This document shows positions 46,982-55,822 of a DNA stretch of 64,000 bases, one piece after another. Position 1 is the first letter of the stretch. The number at the start of each line of letters is the position of its first letter. The stretch lies in the NCBI RefSeq assembly GCF_003003255.1, contig NZ_PVTD01000006.1, forward strand, positions 217,165 through 281,164, written 5' to 3'. The notes beneath the pieces are model-generated. The model was given only the letters and a program-made list of their open reading frames with translations, was not told the origin of the DNA and did no database searches. The DNA comes from Aliiruegeria haliotis (GTDB taxonomy: Bacteria; Pseudomonadota; Alphaproteobacteria; Rhodobacterales; Rhodobacteraceae). A program made the position numbers and the translations under genes.

Positions 46982-48135
46982 TGATTCCATACGGACGCCA
47001 GGAGATCAGCCAGGCCGATATCGACGCGGTGACTGAGGTTCTTCGGTCCGATTTCCTGACGCAAGGGCCGGTTGTTCCGCGCTTCGAACAGGCCGTCGCG
47101 AAAAAGGTCGGCGCGGCCCACGCGGTTGCCGTGAACTCGGCCACATCGGCGCTGCATGTTGCCGTGGCGGCGCTGGACGTGGGGCCGGGGGATGTGGTCT
47201 GGACCTCTCCCGTAACCTTCGTCGCCTCGGCCAATTGCGCGCGCTACTGCGGCGCAGATGTCGATTTCGTCGATATTGATCCAGAAACTTTCAACATGTG
47301 CCCCAAAGCTTTGCGGGAAAAACTTGAAGCGACGCCCGAGGCCTCGCGACCAAAGGTCGTGATCCCTGTGCACCTGTGTGGCATGTCGACGCCAGCGGCG
47401 GAGATCGCCGCGCTCGGGCGTGAGTTCGGCTTTCGCATCATCGAAGATGCCAGCCACACGGTCGGCGGCGCCTACAAGGGGCAGCCGGTTGGCAGTTGCG
47501 CACATTCCGACATCACCGTCTTCTCCTTCCACCCGGTGAAGATCGTCACCACGGCGGAGGGCGGTCTGGCGCTGACAAACGATCCCGGCCTTGCCCAACG
47601 CATGTCGCTTCTGCGCAGCCACGGGGTCACCCGGGATCCGGCGCTGATGACCCATGAAAGTGACGGCCCGTGGTACTACCAGATGGTCGAACTGGGCTGG
47701 AACTACCGGATGACGGAGATGCAGGCGGCGCTTGGCCTGAGCCAGCTTGACCGCCTCGGCGCGTTCGTTGCGCGGCGCAACGTGTTGGCCGACAGCTACG
47801 ATTCTCTGTTGTCGGGGCTGCCGGTCACGGCGCAGGCGCGGCAGGCGGAGACGCTCTCGGCCTTTCACCTCTACGTGGTTCGGCTGGATCTGTCGCAGAC
47901 CGCGCCGCACCGAACCGTGTTCGAGCGCCTGCGTGATGCCGGGATCGGCGTCAACCTGCACTACATACCGGTCCATCTTCAGCCCTACTATCGCGGACTC
48001 GGTTTCGGGGACGGCGATTTCCCGGAAGCGGAGCGGTACTACGCAGAGGCAATCTCCATCCCGCTCTACCCCGGCCTGATCGAAGCCGACCAGGACCGGG
48101 TCGTGGCGTCCCTGCGCGAGGCCTTGGTCCCATGA
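46981..48135 (+). CDS. pseC: UDP-4-amino-4,6-dideoxy-N-acetyl-beta-L-altrosamine transaminase, PseC
   Basis: 384-residue PLP enzyme of the DegT/DnrJ/EryC1 family. Opening IPYGRQEISQADIDAV; PLP region HAVAVNSATSALHVA, DASHTVGGAYKGQPVG, and the lysine-containing block VFSFHPVKIVTTAEGG. It aminates the 4-keto sugar made by PseB using glutamate. It shares one base with pseB and overlaps pseF by 4 bases. Confidence 0.95.
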   Translation: MIPYGRQEISQADIDAVTEVLRSDFLTQGPVVPRFEQAVAKKVGAAHAVAVNSATSALHVAVAALDVGPGDVVWTSPVTFVASANCARYCGADVDFVDIDPETFNMCPKALREKLEATPEASRPKVVIPVHLCGMSTPAAEIAALGREFGFRIIEDASHTVGGAYKGQPVGSCAHSDITVFSFHPVKIVTTAEGGLALTNDPGLAQRMSLLRSHGVTRDPALMTHESDGPWYYQMVELGWNYRMTEMQAALGLSQLDRLGAFVARRNVLADSYDSLLSGLPVTAQARQAETLSAFHLYVVRLDLSQTAPHRTVFERLRDAGIGVNLHYIPVHLQPYYRGLGFGDGDFPEAERYYAEAISIPLYPGLIEADQDRVVASLREALVP

Positions 48136-48821
48136 AAGTCGCAGTCATTCCGGCGCGGGGTGGTTCCAAGCGGATCCCGCGCAAGAACGTGGCGACGTTT
48201 CACGGCCGCCCGATGATCGGATGGTCCATCGCGGCGGCGCGGGCTGCGGCCTGTTTCGACAGGATCGTTGTGTCGACCGATGATGACGAGATTGCCAGCA
48301 TTGCCGAGGCCGAAGGGGCTGAAGTGCCGTTTCGCCGGCCCGCGCATCTGGCCGACGATCATGCGCCGACGGTTCCGGTGGTTGCCCAGGCGGCAGAGGC
48401 TCTGGTATTGCCACCGGATACGGCGGTGTGCTGCCTCTATGCCACGGCACCCTTTGTCCGGCCCGAGGACCTCGCGGAGGGCGCGCGGCTGCTGGGGCGT
48501 GGCGCGAGCTATGCCATGGCCGTTACCCGTTTCGGATACCCTATCCAACGTGCGCTCCGACGGGGCCGGGATGGGAGTGTCGAGATGATCGACCCCGCGA
48601 ACATGCTCGTGCGCAGCCAGGACCTGGAGGAGGCCTGGCATGACGCCGGGCAGTTCTACTGGGCGCGGGCGGCGACCTGGACGGCGGGGACTCCGGTCTT
48701 CGGCCCCGGTGCGGCGGGCGTGGCACTGCCTGCCTACCGTGTGCAGGACATCGACACGCCGGAGGACTGGCGTCGGGCCGAAGTGCTCTTTGGGGCGCTG
48801 GAGGCGGGCGGATGGGACTGA
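48132..48821 (+). CDS. pseF: Pseudaminic acid cytidylyltransferase, PseF
   Basis: 229-residue CMP-sugar synthetase. The nucleotide motif is VAVIPARGGSKRIPRKNV at residues 3-20, followed by IGWSIAAARAA, STDDDEIASIAE and the Mg-binding end VQDIDTPEDWRRAE. It activates pseudaminic acid with CTP. It sits in the middle of the pse operon, overlapping the next gene by 10 bases. The family also includes NeuA, but the neighbours fix the substrate. Confidence 0.93.
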   Translation: MKVAVIPARGGSKRIPRKNVATFHGRPMIGWSIAAARAAACFDRIVVSTDDDEIASIAEAEGAEVPFRRPAHLADDHAPTVPVVAQAAEALVLPPDTAVCCLYATAPFVRPEDLAEGARLLGRGASYAMAVTRFGYPIQRALRRGRDGSVEMIDPANMLVRSQDLEEAWHDAGQFYWARAATWTAGTPVFGPGAAGVALPAYRVQDIDTPEDWRRAEVLFGALEAGGWD

Positions 48822-50392
48822 CCATCGGCTTCCGCTGCGACGCCTCGCTCGCCATAGGATCCGGTCATGTGATGCGTGCGCTGACGCTGGCAAATGCGTT
48901 GAGGGAACGCGGGCACCGATGCCATTTCCTGTGCCGTGACTTGCCCGGAAATCAGAACGCCCGGATTGCCGGACAGGGCTTCGCCTTGCATGTCCTCCCT
49001 GCGCCGTCGGACCCGGTGCCGGAGGGCGATCTAGCCCACTCGGACTGGCTGGGTGTCGGCTGGGAGCAGGATGCGGCAGAAAGTGCGGCACGCCTTGCCG
49101 GGATCGCGCCGGATTGGGTGGTCATGGATCACTATGCGCTGGATGCGCGCTGGCAGGCGGCCGCGGTGCCCGAGGGGGCGCGGCTGATGGTGCAGGACGA
49201 CCTGCGTGACCGCCGCCACCGGGCTGACCTTTTGCTTGACCAGAACCTCGGCGTTGATCCCGGTGGCTATGACGCACTTGTCCCGGCCGGCTGCCACCGC
49301 ATGATCGGGCCGCGATATGCTCTGTTGCGTCCCGATTTTGCGGGCCTGCGGCAGGCGAGCCTTTCCGCCCGCAAGGGGCGCGGACTGGGGCATGTCATGA
49401 TCTCCATGGGTGGCGTCGACCTTCCCGGCGGCACGGCGCAGGTGCTGGATGGCCTGGCGCGTGCGCCACGTCCGAACGGGATGCGCGTGACAGTCGTCAT
49501 GGGGCGGGCTGCCCCGGCGTTGGAGCAGGTGCGGGCGCAGGCGGCGGCGATGCCATTTCCCTGCAAGGTGCTGGTGGATGTCACGGATATGGCCACCTTG
49601 ATGGAAGAGGCCGACCTTGCAATCGGCGGGACCGGCGGAACCGCGTGGGAGCGCTGCTGCATGGGCTTGCCGACCCTGTCGCTGGTGCTGGCCGACAATC
49701 AGGAGGCCGCGGCCCGGGCGTTGACCGCGGCAGGCGTGGCCCTGCCGCTGGGACGGGCCGGCGACCCGCAAGTTGCGGAGCGTTTGGCGACAGCGCTGTT
49801 TGAGCTTGGGCGCCCGGGTCGTCTCGATGCCATGTCGGAACGGTCAGCGGCACTGGTCGATGGGCGGGGTGCGGACAGGGTCGTCGCGGCGTTGGAGGCG
49901 GCACCGCTTGAGCTTCGGCCAGCAGCCATGGCCGATGCAAAGACCGTCTGGCAATGGCGCCGCGCCCTTGACCCGCGTGCCTTCCGTTCAGACGGCGAGA
50001 CGCCGCTTGCCGATCACATCGCATGGTTCGAACGGGCGCTCGCGGAGAAATCGCGGGCGCTCTACATGGCCGATATCGACGGTTGCCCGGCTGCCCATCT
50101 GCGCCTCGACCGGGTCGACAACACATCGGATTGCGCGCTGGTGTCCATCCTCGTTGCCGATGCGCGGCAAGGGCAGGGTGTTGGCGCGCGGCTGCTCGAC
50201 CTCGCGCGCCCGGCAGCGCGCGCTCTGGGGTATCGTGCTCTTCGTGCGGAGGTACACAGAGACAACGCGGCCTCGCGCGCGCTGTTCGAGGCTGCCGGCT
50301 ACCGTGACGACTTGGCCGACGGCACCTATATGACCTATCACCTGCCGCTCGTCGTCGAGCCGACCCCCGTTGAGGACAACACCCATGGCTGA
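48812..50392 (+). CDS. pseG: PseG-PseH fusion: UDP-diacetamido-sugar hydrolase plus N-acetyltransferase
   Basis: 526-residue two-domain protein. Residues 1-~355 are PseG-like: IGFRCDASLAIGSGHVMRALTLA, WVVMDHYALDARWQ, then the GT-B type end with MATLMEEADLAIGGTGGTAWERCCMGLPTL. Residues ~365-515 are a GNAT domain: LELRPAAMADAKTVWQWRR and the acetyl-CoA loop ADARQGQGVGARLLDLA. PseH acetylates the C4 amine and PseG removes UDP. These are consecutive steps (PseH then PseG), so the fusion would allow channelling. No separate pseH is present, which supports the assignment. It overlaps pseF by 10 bases and pseI by 8. Confidence 0.92.
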   Translation: MGLTIGFRCDASLAIGSGHVMRALTLANALRERGHRCHFLCRDLPGNQNARIAGQGFALHVLPAPSDPVPEGDLAHSDWLGVGWEQDAAESAARLAGIAPDWVVMDHYALDARWQAAAVPEGARLMVQDDLRDRRHRADLLLDQNLGVDPGGYDALVPAGCHRMIGPRYALLRPDFAGLRQASLSARKGRGLGHVMISMGGVDLPGGTAQVLDGLARAPRPNGMRVTVVMGRAAPALEQVRAQAAAMPFPCKVLVDVTDMATLMEEADLAIGGTGGTAWERCCMGLPTLSLVLADNQEAAARALTAAGVALPLGRAGDPQVAERLATALFELGRPGRLDAMSERSAALVDGRGADRVVAALEAAPLELRPAAMADAKTVWQWRRALDPRAFRSDGETPLADHIAWFERALAEKSRALYMADIDGCPAAHLRLDRVDNTSDCALVSILVADARQGQGVGARLLDLARPAARALGYRALRAEVHRDNAASRALFEAAGYRDDLADGTYMTYHLPLVVEPTPVEDNTHG

Positions 50393-51434
50393 GATCAGCA
50401 TCGCCGGCCGCAAGATTGGCGCTGGCCACCCGCCCTACGTCATCGCCGAGCTCTCGGCCAATCACAACGGCAAGCTGGAGACAGCTCTGGAGATCATCGA
50501 CCGCGCTGCCGCCGCCGGTGCCGATGCGGTCAAGATCCAGACCTACACGGCCGACACGATCACGCTGAAGAGCGATGCGCCCGAGTTCACCATATCGGGC
50601 GGACTTTGGGACGGGCACACATTACATGACCTATACGAATGGGCCCACACACCCTGGGATTGGCATGCGGCGATGTTCAACCATGCACGCAAACGCGGCA
50701 TTCCGCTCTTCAGTTCGCCTTTCGATTTTACCGCCGTGGATCTTCTCGAGGATCTTGGCGCGCCGGCCTACAAGATCGCCAGTTTCGAAGCCGTGGATCT
50801 GCCGCTCATTCGCTATGTCGCTGGTACCGGAAAGCCGATGATCATCTCCACGGGCATGGCGGATGCAGACGAGATCGCAGAGGCCGTTGCGGCAGCCCGT
50901 GACGGCGGATGCAAGGACCTCGCGATCCTGCATTGCGTGAGCGGCTACCCGGCGCCTGCCGGGGACTACAATCTGGCCACCATCCCCGACATGGCGAGCC
51001 GCTTCGGGCTGGTGACTGGCTTGTCCGACCACACGCTGGACAACACGACGGCCATTGCCTCGGTCGCGCTCGGTGCAGCGATCATCGAGAAGCACATGAC
51101 ACTGGATCGGGCTGGCGGCGGGCCGGACGACAGCTTCTCGCTTGAACCGCTGGAGGTCGCGGCGCTTTGCACGGGCGCTCGCACCGCGTGGGAAGCGGTC
51201 GGCAAGGTGGACTACGGCCGCAAGTCGAGCGAGACAGGCAACGTGCAGTTCCGCCGTTCGCTCTATTTCGTCCAGGATCTGCCTGCGGGCGCGGTCGTGC
51301 CCGCCGAGGCCGTGCGCAGCGTGCGTCCGGGGTATGGCGCCGCACCAAAGCACCTCGGCGACGTGATTGGGCGGCGCCTCAAGGTTGCGGTTGCCGCCAA
51401 CACACCGGTTCGACTGGACGATCTGGAGGGGTAA
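50385..51434 (+). CDS. pseI: Pseudaminic acid synthase, PseI
   Basis: 349-residue NeuB-family enzyme. Opening ISIAGRKIGAGHPPYVIAELSANHNG; TIM-barrel blocks DAVKIQTYTADTITL, FSSPFDFTAVDLLEDL, AYKIASFE and HCVSGYPAP; C-terminal SAF (antifreeze-like) domain from about residue 285 (SLYFVQDLPAGAVV). It condenses the diacetamido sugar with PEP. The GLSDHTLDN block is typical of the pseudaminic branch. The start at 50385 has GAGGA upstream, and the frame also opens at 50370. Last gene of the pse operon. Confidence 0.94.
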   Translation: MAEISIAGRKIGAGHPPYVIAELSANHNGKLETALEIIDRAAAAGADAVKIQTYTADTITLKSDAPEFTISGGLWDGHTLHDLYEWAHTPWDWHAAMFNHARKRGIPLFSSPFDFTAVDLLEDLGAPAYKIASFEAVDLPLIRYVAGTGKPMIISTGMADADEIAEAVAAARDGGCKDLAILHCVSGYPAPAGDYNLATIPDMASRFGLVTGLSDHTLDNTTAIASVALGAAIIEKHMTLDRAGGGPDDSFSLEPLEVAALCTGARTAWEAVGKVDYGRKSSETGNVQFRRSLYFVQDLPAGAVVPAEAVRSVRPGYGAAPKHLGDVIGRRLKVAVAANTPVRLDDLEG

Positions 51435-51500
51435 GGGCTGCGCCCCGGTCGCGCCTCCGGTCATGGTGCGACCTGCACCGTGCTTCCTGCACGGAGTCGG

Positions 51501-52025
51501 TCAGCGGCGACTGGCCAACCACCAGGCCAGTGCCTCGCGCTCGGTACGCTGGATGAACGGATCCTTGCCGTCTATGTAGGCATCGGCATTGGTCGTTCCG
51601 CCCTGTGTCAGCGCCACTTTCAGATCCGAATAGGTGCGGGCAATCTCGGGATGGGCGATCAGGTAGTCTCGAAAGGCGAGGTGACGCCGGGCGTGTTCGG
51701 ACCCCTGCGCGAAGGCATGCACGTGATGCGTCCGCACACCGTCCGGCGTCTCCTTGCGATAGTAGAGGCGGCCGGGAATGCCGAATGCGCCCATGGCTTC
51801 GTAGCCGAGCGCACGCATCCCGGACGTGCGGCTCGCCAGTTCGTCGAGCGCGGGCGTCTCGATCAGGATATCGATGATGGGTTTCGCCCGGATGCCGGGA
51901 ATCGCGGTGCTGCCAATGTGGTGAATGCCTGATGCTGTCGGGCCGAGCGCGCGCCGCAACGCGCACGCTTCGCTCGCGAAAGCCTCCGTCCAGCGTGGGT
52001 CGTGAGGGACAATGCGTACTGGCAT
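51501..52025 (-). CDS. GrpB family protein
   Basis: 174-residue member of the GrpB/UPF0157 group, a nucleotidyltransferase-like fold. Blocks: IVPHDPRWTEAFASE, HHIGSTAIPGIRAKPIIDILIE (the GS and two Asp/His positions), THHVHAFAQGS and LAFRDYLIAHPEIA. Function is not established; it is often linked to CoaE-type fusions elsewhere. The start at ATG 52025 is preferred over a TTG two codons earlier. It is convergent with pseI and divergent from the next glycosyltransferase. Confidence 0.88.
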   Translation of the reverse strand: MPVRIVPHDPRWTEAFASEACALRRALGPTASGIHHIGSTAIPGIRAKPIIDILIETPALDELASRTSGMRALGYEAMGAFGIPGRLYYRKETPDGVRTHHVHAFAQGSEHARRHLAFRDYLIAHPEIARTYSDLKVALTQGGTTNADAYIDGKDPFIQRTEREALAWWLASRR

Positions 52026-52128
52026 CGGCACAATCTGCGCTGTGTCGCTGTCCCTGTCCAGCCGCTGGCCAGCCTTGACCGCGCTGGCCCTGCATGCGAC
52101 CGCAGGATAGCAACCACGGGAGCCAGCG

Positions 52129-53148
52129 ATGCGCCTTCTCTACATCATCCGGGACCGGTCCGGCCGCAGTGTCGTGAAGAAGCTGCACCGTTGGAGCATC
52201 GGTTTCGTGGATGGGCAGGAGGGGTTCTTCGAGGCGAGCCTGCATCAGGCCTGCGATGTGACCCGCCGCACCTGGGCGGAGGTGCAGGCCATGCCCCGGG
52301 ACCGGCTGAAGCGGTTCGACGCGGTGGTGGTGAACGGCAAGTCCGGCGTGCCCTGGCGGGGCGATACGGCAGACGCGCGTGTATTTGACATGTTTCCGCA
52401 GCCTGTGTCGCTGTTCATTGGCAATGCCCAGCCGGAGATCATGGGGGAGGACCCCGTCCTTGACCGTTTCAAGGTGATCTTCAAACGGGAACCCTTTGCC
52501 GATCTGGAGCGCTACGCGATCTCGGAGGCCAACCGGGCGAAGATCGTGCCCACGCACCTTTCGAACCCGATGGCGACAATGAGTTGGCGGATGCCTGCCC
52601 GCAACCGGGTGCGGCCGCTGAAGCGTTATGCGTGGGACATGCCGAAGGTGCTTGACGTGTTCTTCATCGGTACCGTGCAGAACACGCCCGAGATTCCGCG
52701 GCAGGACGTCTGGGCGAAGATCGTCGCGGCCGAGGGGGTGAACGCGGTCGGGGGGATCTTGCCAAAGACGGGGCACGACGTGCCGCCCGACCTTCTGACG
52801 GAGCAGATCGGGCGTGACCAGTACCGGGAAATCATGCTGCAGACGAAGGTGAACCTGGCGCTGGAAGGGATGGGCCCGTTTACCTTCCGCCACCTGGAAC
52901 TGTTCTGGGCCGGGGCTTTTGCGCTCTCTACCCCTTCGATCCGACCCCTGCGGCTGCGCGCGCCATTGGTGGAGGATCAGGACTACGTGAGTTTCGACAC
53001 GCTCGACGAGATGGTCGACAAGATCCGGTACTACGCAGCGAACGACGAGGCCCGGACCCAGATTGCCCGCAACGGGCGGGCTGCCTACGAGCGGCTGCAC
53101 GACGTCGACGCCCACAGCGTGGAAATCCGGGAGGCGCTGGAGGCGTAG
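52129..53148 (+). CDS. Glycosyltransferase-like protein of the glycan locus
   Basis: 339-residue protein with a GT-B style C-terminal half: VFFIGTVQNTPEIPRQ, then EIMLQTKVNLALEGMGPFTFRHLELFWAGAFAL and the acidic end EARTQIARNGRAAYERL, as in group 1 glycosyltransferases that act late in glycan assembly. The N-terminal half is less recognisable (RLLYIIRDRSGRSVVKKL). Whether it transfers pseudaminic acid is unknown. A bidirectional terminator follows. Confidence 0.7.
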   Translation: MRLLYIIRDRSGRSVVKKLHRWSIGFVDGQEGFFEASLHQACDVTRRTWAEVQAMPRDRLKRFDAVVVNGKSGVPWRGDTADARVFDMFPQPVSLFIGNAQPEIMGEDPVLDRFKVIFKREPFADLERYAISEANRAKIVPTHLSNPMATMSWRMPARNRVRPLKRYAWDMPKVLDVFFIGTVQNTPEIPRQDVWAKIVAAEGVNAVGGILPKTGHDVPPDLLTEQIGRDQYREIMLQTKVNLALEGMGPFTFRHLELFWAGAFALSTPSIRPLRLRAPLVEDQDYVSFDTLDEMVDKIRYYAANDEARTQIARNGRAAYERLHDVDAHSVEIREALEA

Positions 53149-53210
53149 CCGCCGCCCGGGCGTATCTGCCACGGCGGCCGGATCGGAGCGCATCACGGTT
53201 CATCAAACAG

Positions 53211-53237
53211 AAAACCCGGCCACGAGGACCGGGTTTT
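53211..53237. terminator. Bidirectional intrinsic terminator
   Basis: AAAACCCGG (53211-53219) and CCGGGTTTT (53229-53237) form a perfect 9-base stem with a 9-base loop. It lies between the converging glycosyltransferase and mmsA genes and can stop both. Confidence 0.9.
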
Positions 53238-53259
53238 CCCTTGGGGCGTCAGACGTAGC

Positions 53260-54759
53260 TTACTCCATCACAGGGATCGAGAACTCCCCACCTTCCTTGA
53301 TGCCGGAGGGCCAGCGGGCAGTAACGGTCTTGGTCCGGGTATAGAACTTGAAGCTGTCCGGCCCGTGCTGGTTCAGGTCGCCGAAACCGGATTTCTTCCA
53401 ACCGCCGAAGGTGTGGTAGGCCAGCGGCACCGGGATCGGGACGTTCACGCCGACCATGCCGATGTTGATACGGTTGGCGAAATCGCGGGCGGTGTCGCCG
53501 TCGCGGGTGAAGATTGCGGTTCCGTTTCCGTATTCGTGATCCATGGCGAGGCCGATGGCTTCCTCGTAGGTCTTGGCACGCACAGTGGACAGAACCGGTC
53601 CGAAGATTTCCGTCTTATAGATATCCATGTCGGGGGTGACGTGGTCGAACAGGTGGGCGCCGACGAAGAAACCGTCCTCGTAGCCCTGAAGCGAGAAGTC
53701 CCGCCCGTCGACGACCAGTTTGGCGCCCTGCTGGACACCGGTTTCGACCAGCCGGTGGATGTTCTGCTTGGCCGCGGCGGTTACAACCGGGCCGAAATCC
53801 ACGTCGTCGCCCGCAGTGTACGGGCCGACCTTGAGCGCCTCGACGCGCGGCACCAGCTTTTCGATCAGGCGGTCGGCAGTCTCGTCGCCCACCGGCACGG
53901 CCACGGAGATTGCCATGCAACGCTCTCCGGCAGCGCCATAGCCGGCGCCCACCAGCGCATCGGCGGCCTGGTCCATATCGGCGTCGGGCATGATGATCAT
54001 GTGGTTCTTGGCACCGCCGAAGCACTGAACGCGCTTCCCGTTGGCGCAGCCACGCGAGTAGATGTAGTGCGCGATCGGGGTGGAGCCGACGAAGCCGATG
54101 GCCTGAATGGTCTCGTTGTCGAGGATCGCGTCCACGGCTTCCTTGTCGCCATTGACGACCTGCAACAATCCGTCTGGCAGACCGGCTTCCTTCAGCAGTT
54201 CGGCCAGCATGAGCGGCACGGACGGGTCACGCTCCGACGGCTTCAGGATGAAGGCGTTGCCACATGCCAGAGCCGGACCCATCTTCCACATCGGGATCAT
54301 GGCCGGGAAGTTGAATGGCGTGATGCCGGCCACGACGCCCAGCGGTTGGCGCAGGGAGTACATGTCGATGCCGGGGCCGGCGCTGTCCGTGAACTCGCCT
54401 TTGAGCAGATGAGGCGCACCGATACAGAACTCGATGACCTCGAGGCCACGCTGAACGTCGCCCTTGGCATCCACGAAGGTCTTGCCGTGCTCGCGGGAGA
54501 GTGCCTCTGCCAGCTTGTCCATGTCGCGGTTCAGAAGGGCCACGAACTTCATCATCACGCGGGCACGTTTCTGCGGGTTGGTTGCGCCCCAGGCCGGCTG
54601 TGCCGCGGCGGCCTTGGCGATTGCGGCATCGACCTCGTCCTTGCTGGCAAGCGCGACCTTGGCCTGGACCTCGCCGGTGGCGGGGTTGAATACGTCCGCG
54701 GTGCGGCCGGAGGCGCCGGCGACCAGCGCGCCGTCAATGAAATGACCGATGTCTTGCAT
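53260..54759 (-). CDS. mmsA: CoA-acylating methylmalonate-semialdehyde dehydrogenase
   Basis: 499-residue aldehyde dehydrogenase-fold enzyme. Opening HFIDGALVAGASGRTADVFNP; ITPFNFPAMIPMWK; NAD-binding GFVGSTPIAHYIYSRG; catalytic Cys in GAAGERCMAIS; late block FGGWKKSGFGDLNQHG. It converts methylmalonate semialdehyde with CoA to propionyl-CoA, closing valine degradation started by the operon at 34-37 kb. The start at 54759 has GGAG upstream. The frame runs on to 55188 over the LysR gene and is not coding there. Confidence 0.95.
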   Translation of the reverse strand: MQDIGHFIDGALVAGASGRTADVFNPATGEVQAKVALASKDEVDAAIAKAAAAQPAWGATNPQKRARVMMKFVALLNRDMDKLAEALSREHGKTFVDAKGDVQRGLEVIEFCIGAPHLLKGEFTDSAGPGIDMYSLRQPLGVVAGITPFNFPAMIPMWKMGPALACGNAFILKPSERDPSVPLMLAELLKEAGLPDGLLQVVNGDKEAVDAILDNETIQAIGFVGSTPIAHYIYSRGCANGKRVQCFGGAKNHMIIMPDADMDQAADALVGAGYGAAGERCMAISVAVPVGDETADRLIEKLVPRVEALKVGPYTAGDDVDFGPVVTAAAKQNIHRLVETGVQQGAKLVVDGRDFSLQGYEDGFFVGAHLFDHVTPDMDIYKTEIFGPVLSTVRAKTYEEAIGLAMDHEYGNGTAIFTRDGDTARDFANRINIGMVGVNVPIPVPLAYHTFGGWKKSGFGDLNQHGPDSFKFYTRTKTVTARWPSGIKEGGEFSIPVME

Positions 54760-54823
54760 GAGTGCTCTCCCTGAAGTGTTGCGCGCACAATAGCCTTGCG
54801 CAGATGCCCGGAGAAGCGGCAGA

Positions 54824-54851
54824 TTGCCAAAAGGGTTTTGCATTTTTGCAA
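54824..54851. promoter_or_regulatory. LysR-type operator candidate between mmsA and lysR
   Basis: TTGCATTTTTGCAA (54838-54851) has perfect 5-base arms (TTGCA/TGCAA) around four T, and an adjoining imperfect dyad TTGCCAAAAGGGTTTTGCA (54824-54842) overlaps it. It sits 10 bases before the regulator start and 65 before mmsA, the usual place for autoregulation and activation. Confidence 0.5.
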
Positions 54852-54860
54852 GGGGGCGCC

Positions 54861-55805
54861 GTGACACCAAGTTGGGACGATCTGCGCGTGTTTCTTGCCG
54901 TCGCGCGGCAGGGCAGCCTGTCGGGTGCGGGAACGGCACTGAAGCTCGATCCGGCGACCGCTGGCCGACGCATCGCGCGGCTGGAAGAGGCGCTGGGCGC
55001 GCCGCTGTTTCTGAAATCCCCGCAGGGCTACGCGCTGACCGGGGCGGGCGAACGCCTGATGCCCCATGCGGAGGAGGCGGAGCAGGCGGTAACAGTGGCC
55101 CAGGACGCGGTGCGCGGGCAGGGGGATCGGCTGAGTGGCACCGTTCGGATTGGTGCACCGGATGGTTGTGCCAACTTCCTGCTGCCACAGGTCCTTGCGC
55201 CGATTGTCGATGCCCATCCCGGTCTGGAGGTGCAGGTCGTGGCGCTGCCCCGGGTATTCAACCTGAACCGACGGGAAGCGGATATGGCCATCGGTGTCAG
55301 CGCCCCGACGGCCGGCCGCCTGACGGTTCAGAAAGTGGTCGATTACCAACTGGTCCTTGCCGCGGCCAAGACCTACTTGGCGAAGGCCGATCGCATCGCC
55401 CGGCAGGAGGATCTGCGCGGGCATCGTCTGGTTGGCTACATTCCGGAGATGATCTTCGACAAGGAACTGGACTACCTTGGAGATCTTGGCGTGGAGCGCC
55501 CGCGCATGGCGAGCAACTCCGTGGCGGTCCAGTACCACATGGTCCGGCAAGGTGCGGGCCTCGCCGTGGTGCACGATTTCGCCCTGGTGGGCGACAGCGC
55601 GATGCAGCGTGTCCTGCCGGAGGCCTTTGCGCTCAAACGGAGTTTCTACCTGATCCGCCATGCAGACGACGCCCGTGTCCGGCGGCTGTCGCAATTCTCC
55701 GATCTGCTGGTCGAGGGTATGCGGCGGCAGATGGCGAAGGTGCGGGAAGGATTGACAGATGCGGTCCCCTCGGAGGACGCTGGGTCAACGGAGACATTTC
55801 GATAA
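54861..55805 (+). CDS. LysR-family transcriptional regulator divergent from mmsA
   Basis: 314-residue LysR regulator. The helix-turn-helix is in residues ~3-62 (DDLRVFLAVARQGSLSGAG, then RRIARLEEALGAPLF). The rest is the effector domain (GTVRIGAPDGCANFLLP). The start is GTG 54861, with AGGGGG four bases upstream. Divergence from mmsA suggests control of valine or methylmalonate-semialdehyde metabolism. The family usually controls a divergent target and its own gene. Confidence 0.9.
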   Translation: MTPSWDDLRVFLAVARQGSLSGAGTALKLDPATAGRRIARLEEALGAPLFLKSPQGYALTGAGERLMPHAEEAEQAVTVAQDAVRGQGDRLSGTVRIGAPDGCANFLLPQVLAPIVDAHPGLEVQVVALPRVFNLNRREADMAIGVSAPTAGRLTVQKVVDYQLVLAAAKTYLAKADRIARQEDLRGHRLVGYIPEMIFDKELDYLGDLGVERPRMASNSVAVQYHMVRQGAGLAVVHDFALVGDSAMQRVLPEAFALKRSFYLIRHADDARVRRLSQFSDLLVEGMRRQMAKVREGLTDAVPSEDAGSTETFR

Positions 55806-55822
55806 CGGGAGGAGCCAATCGC

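Noticed and set aside
54760..55188. N-terminal extension of mmsA
   Set aside because: It would overlap the LysR gene antisense; the family N-terminus and GGAG site fix the start at 54759.
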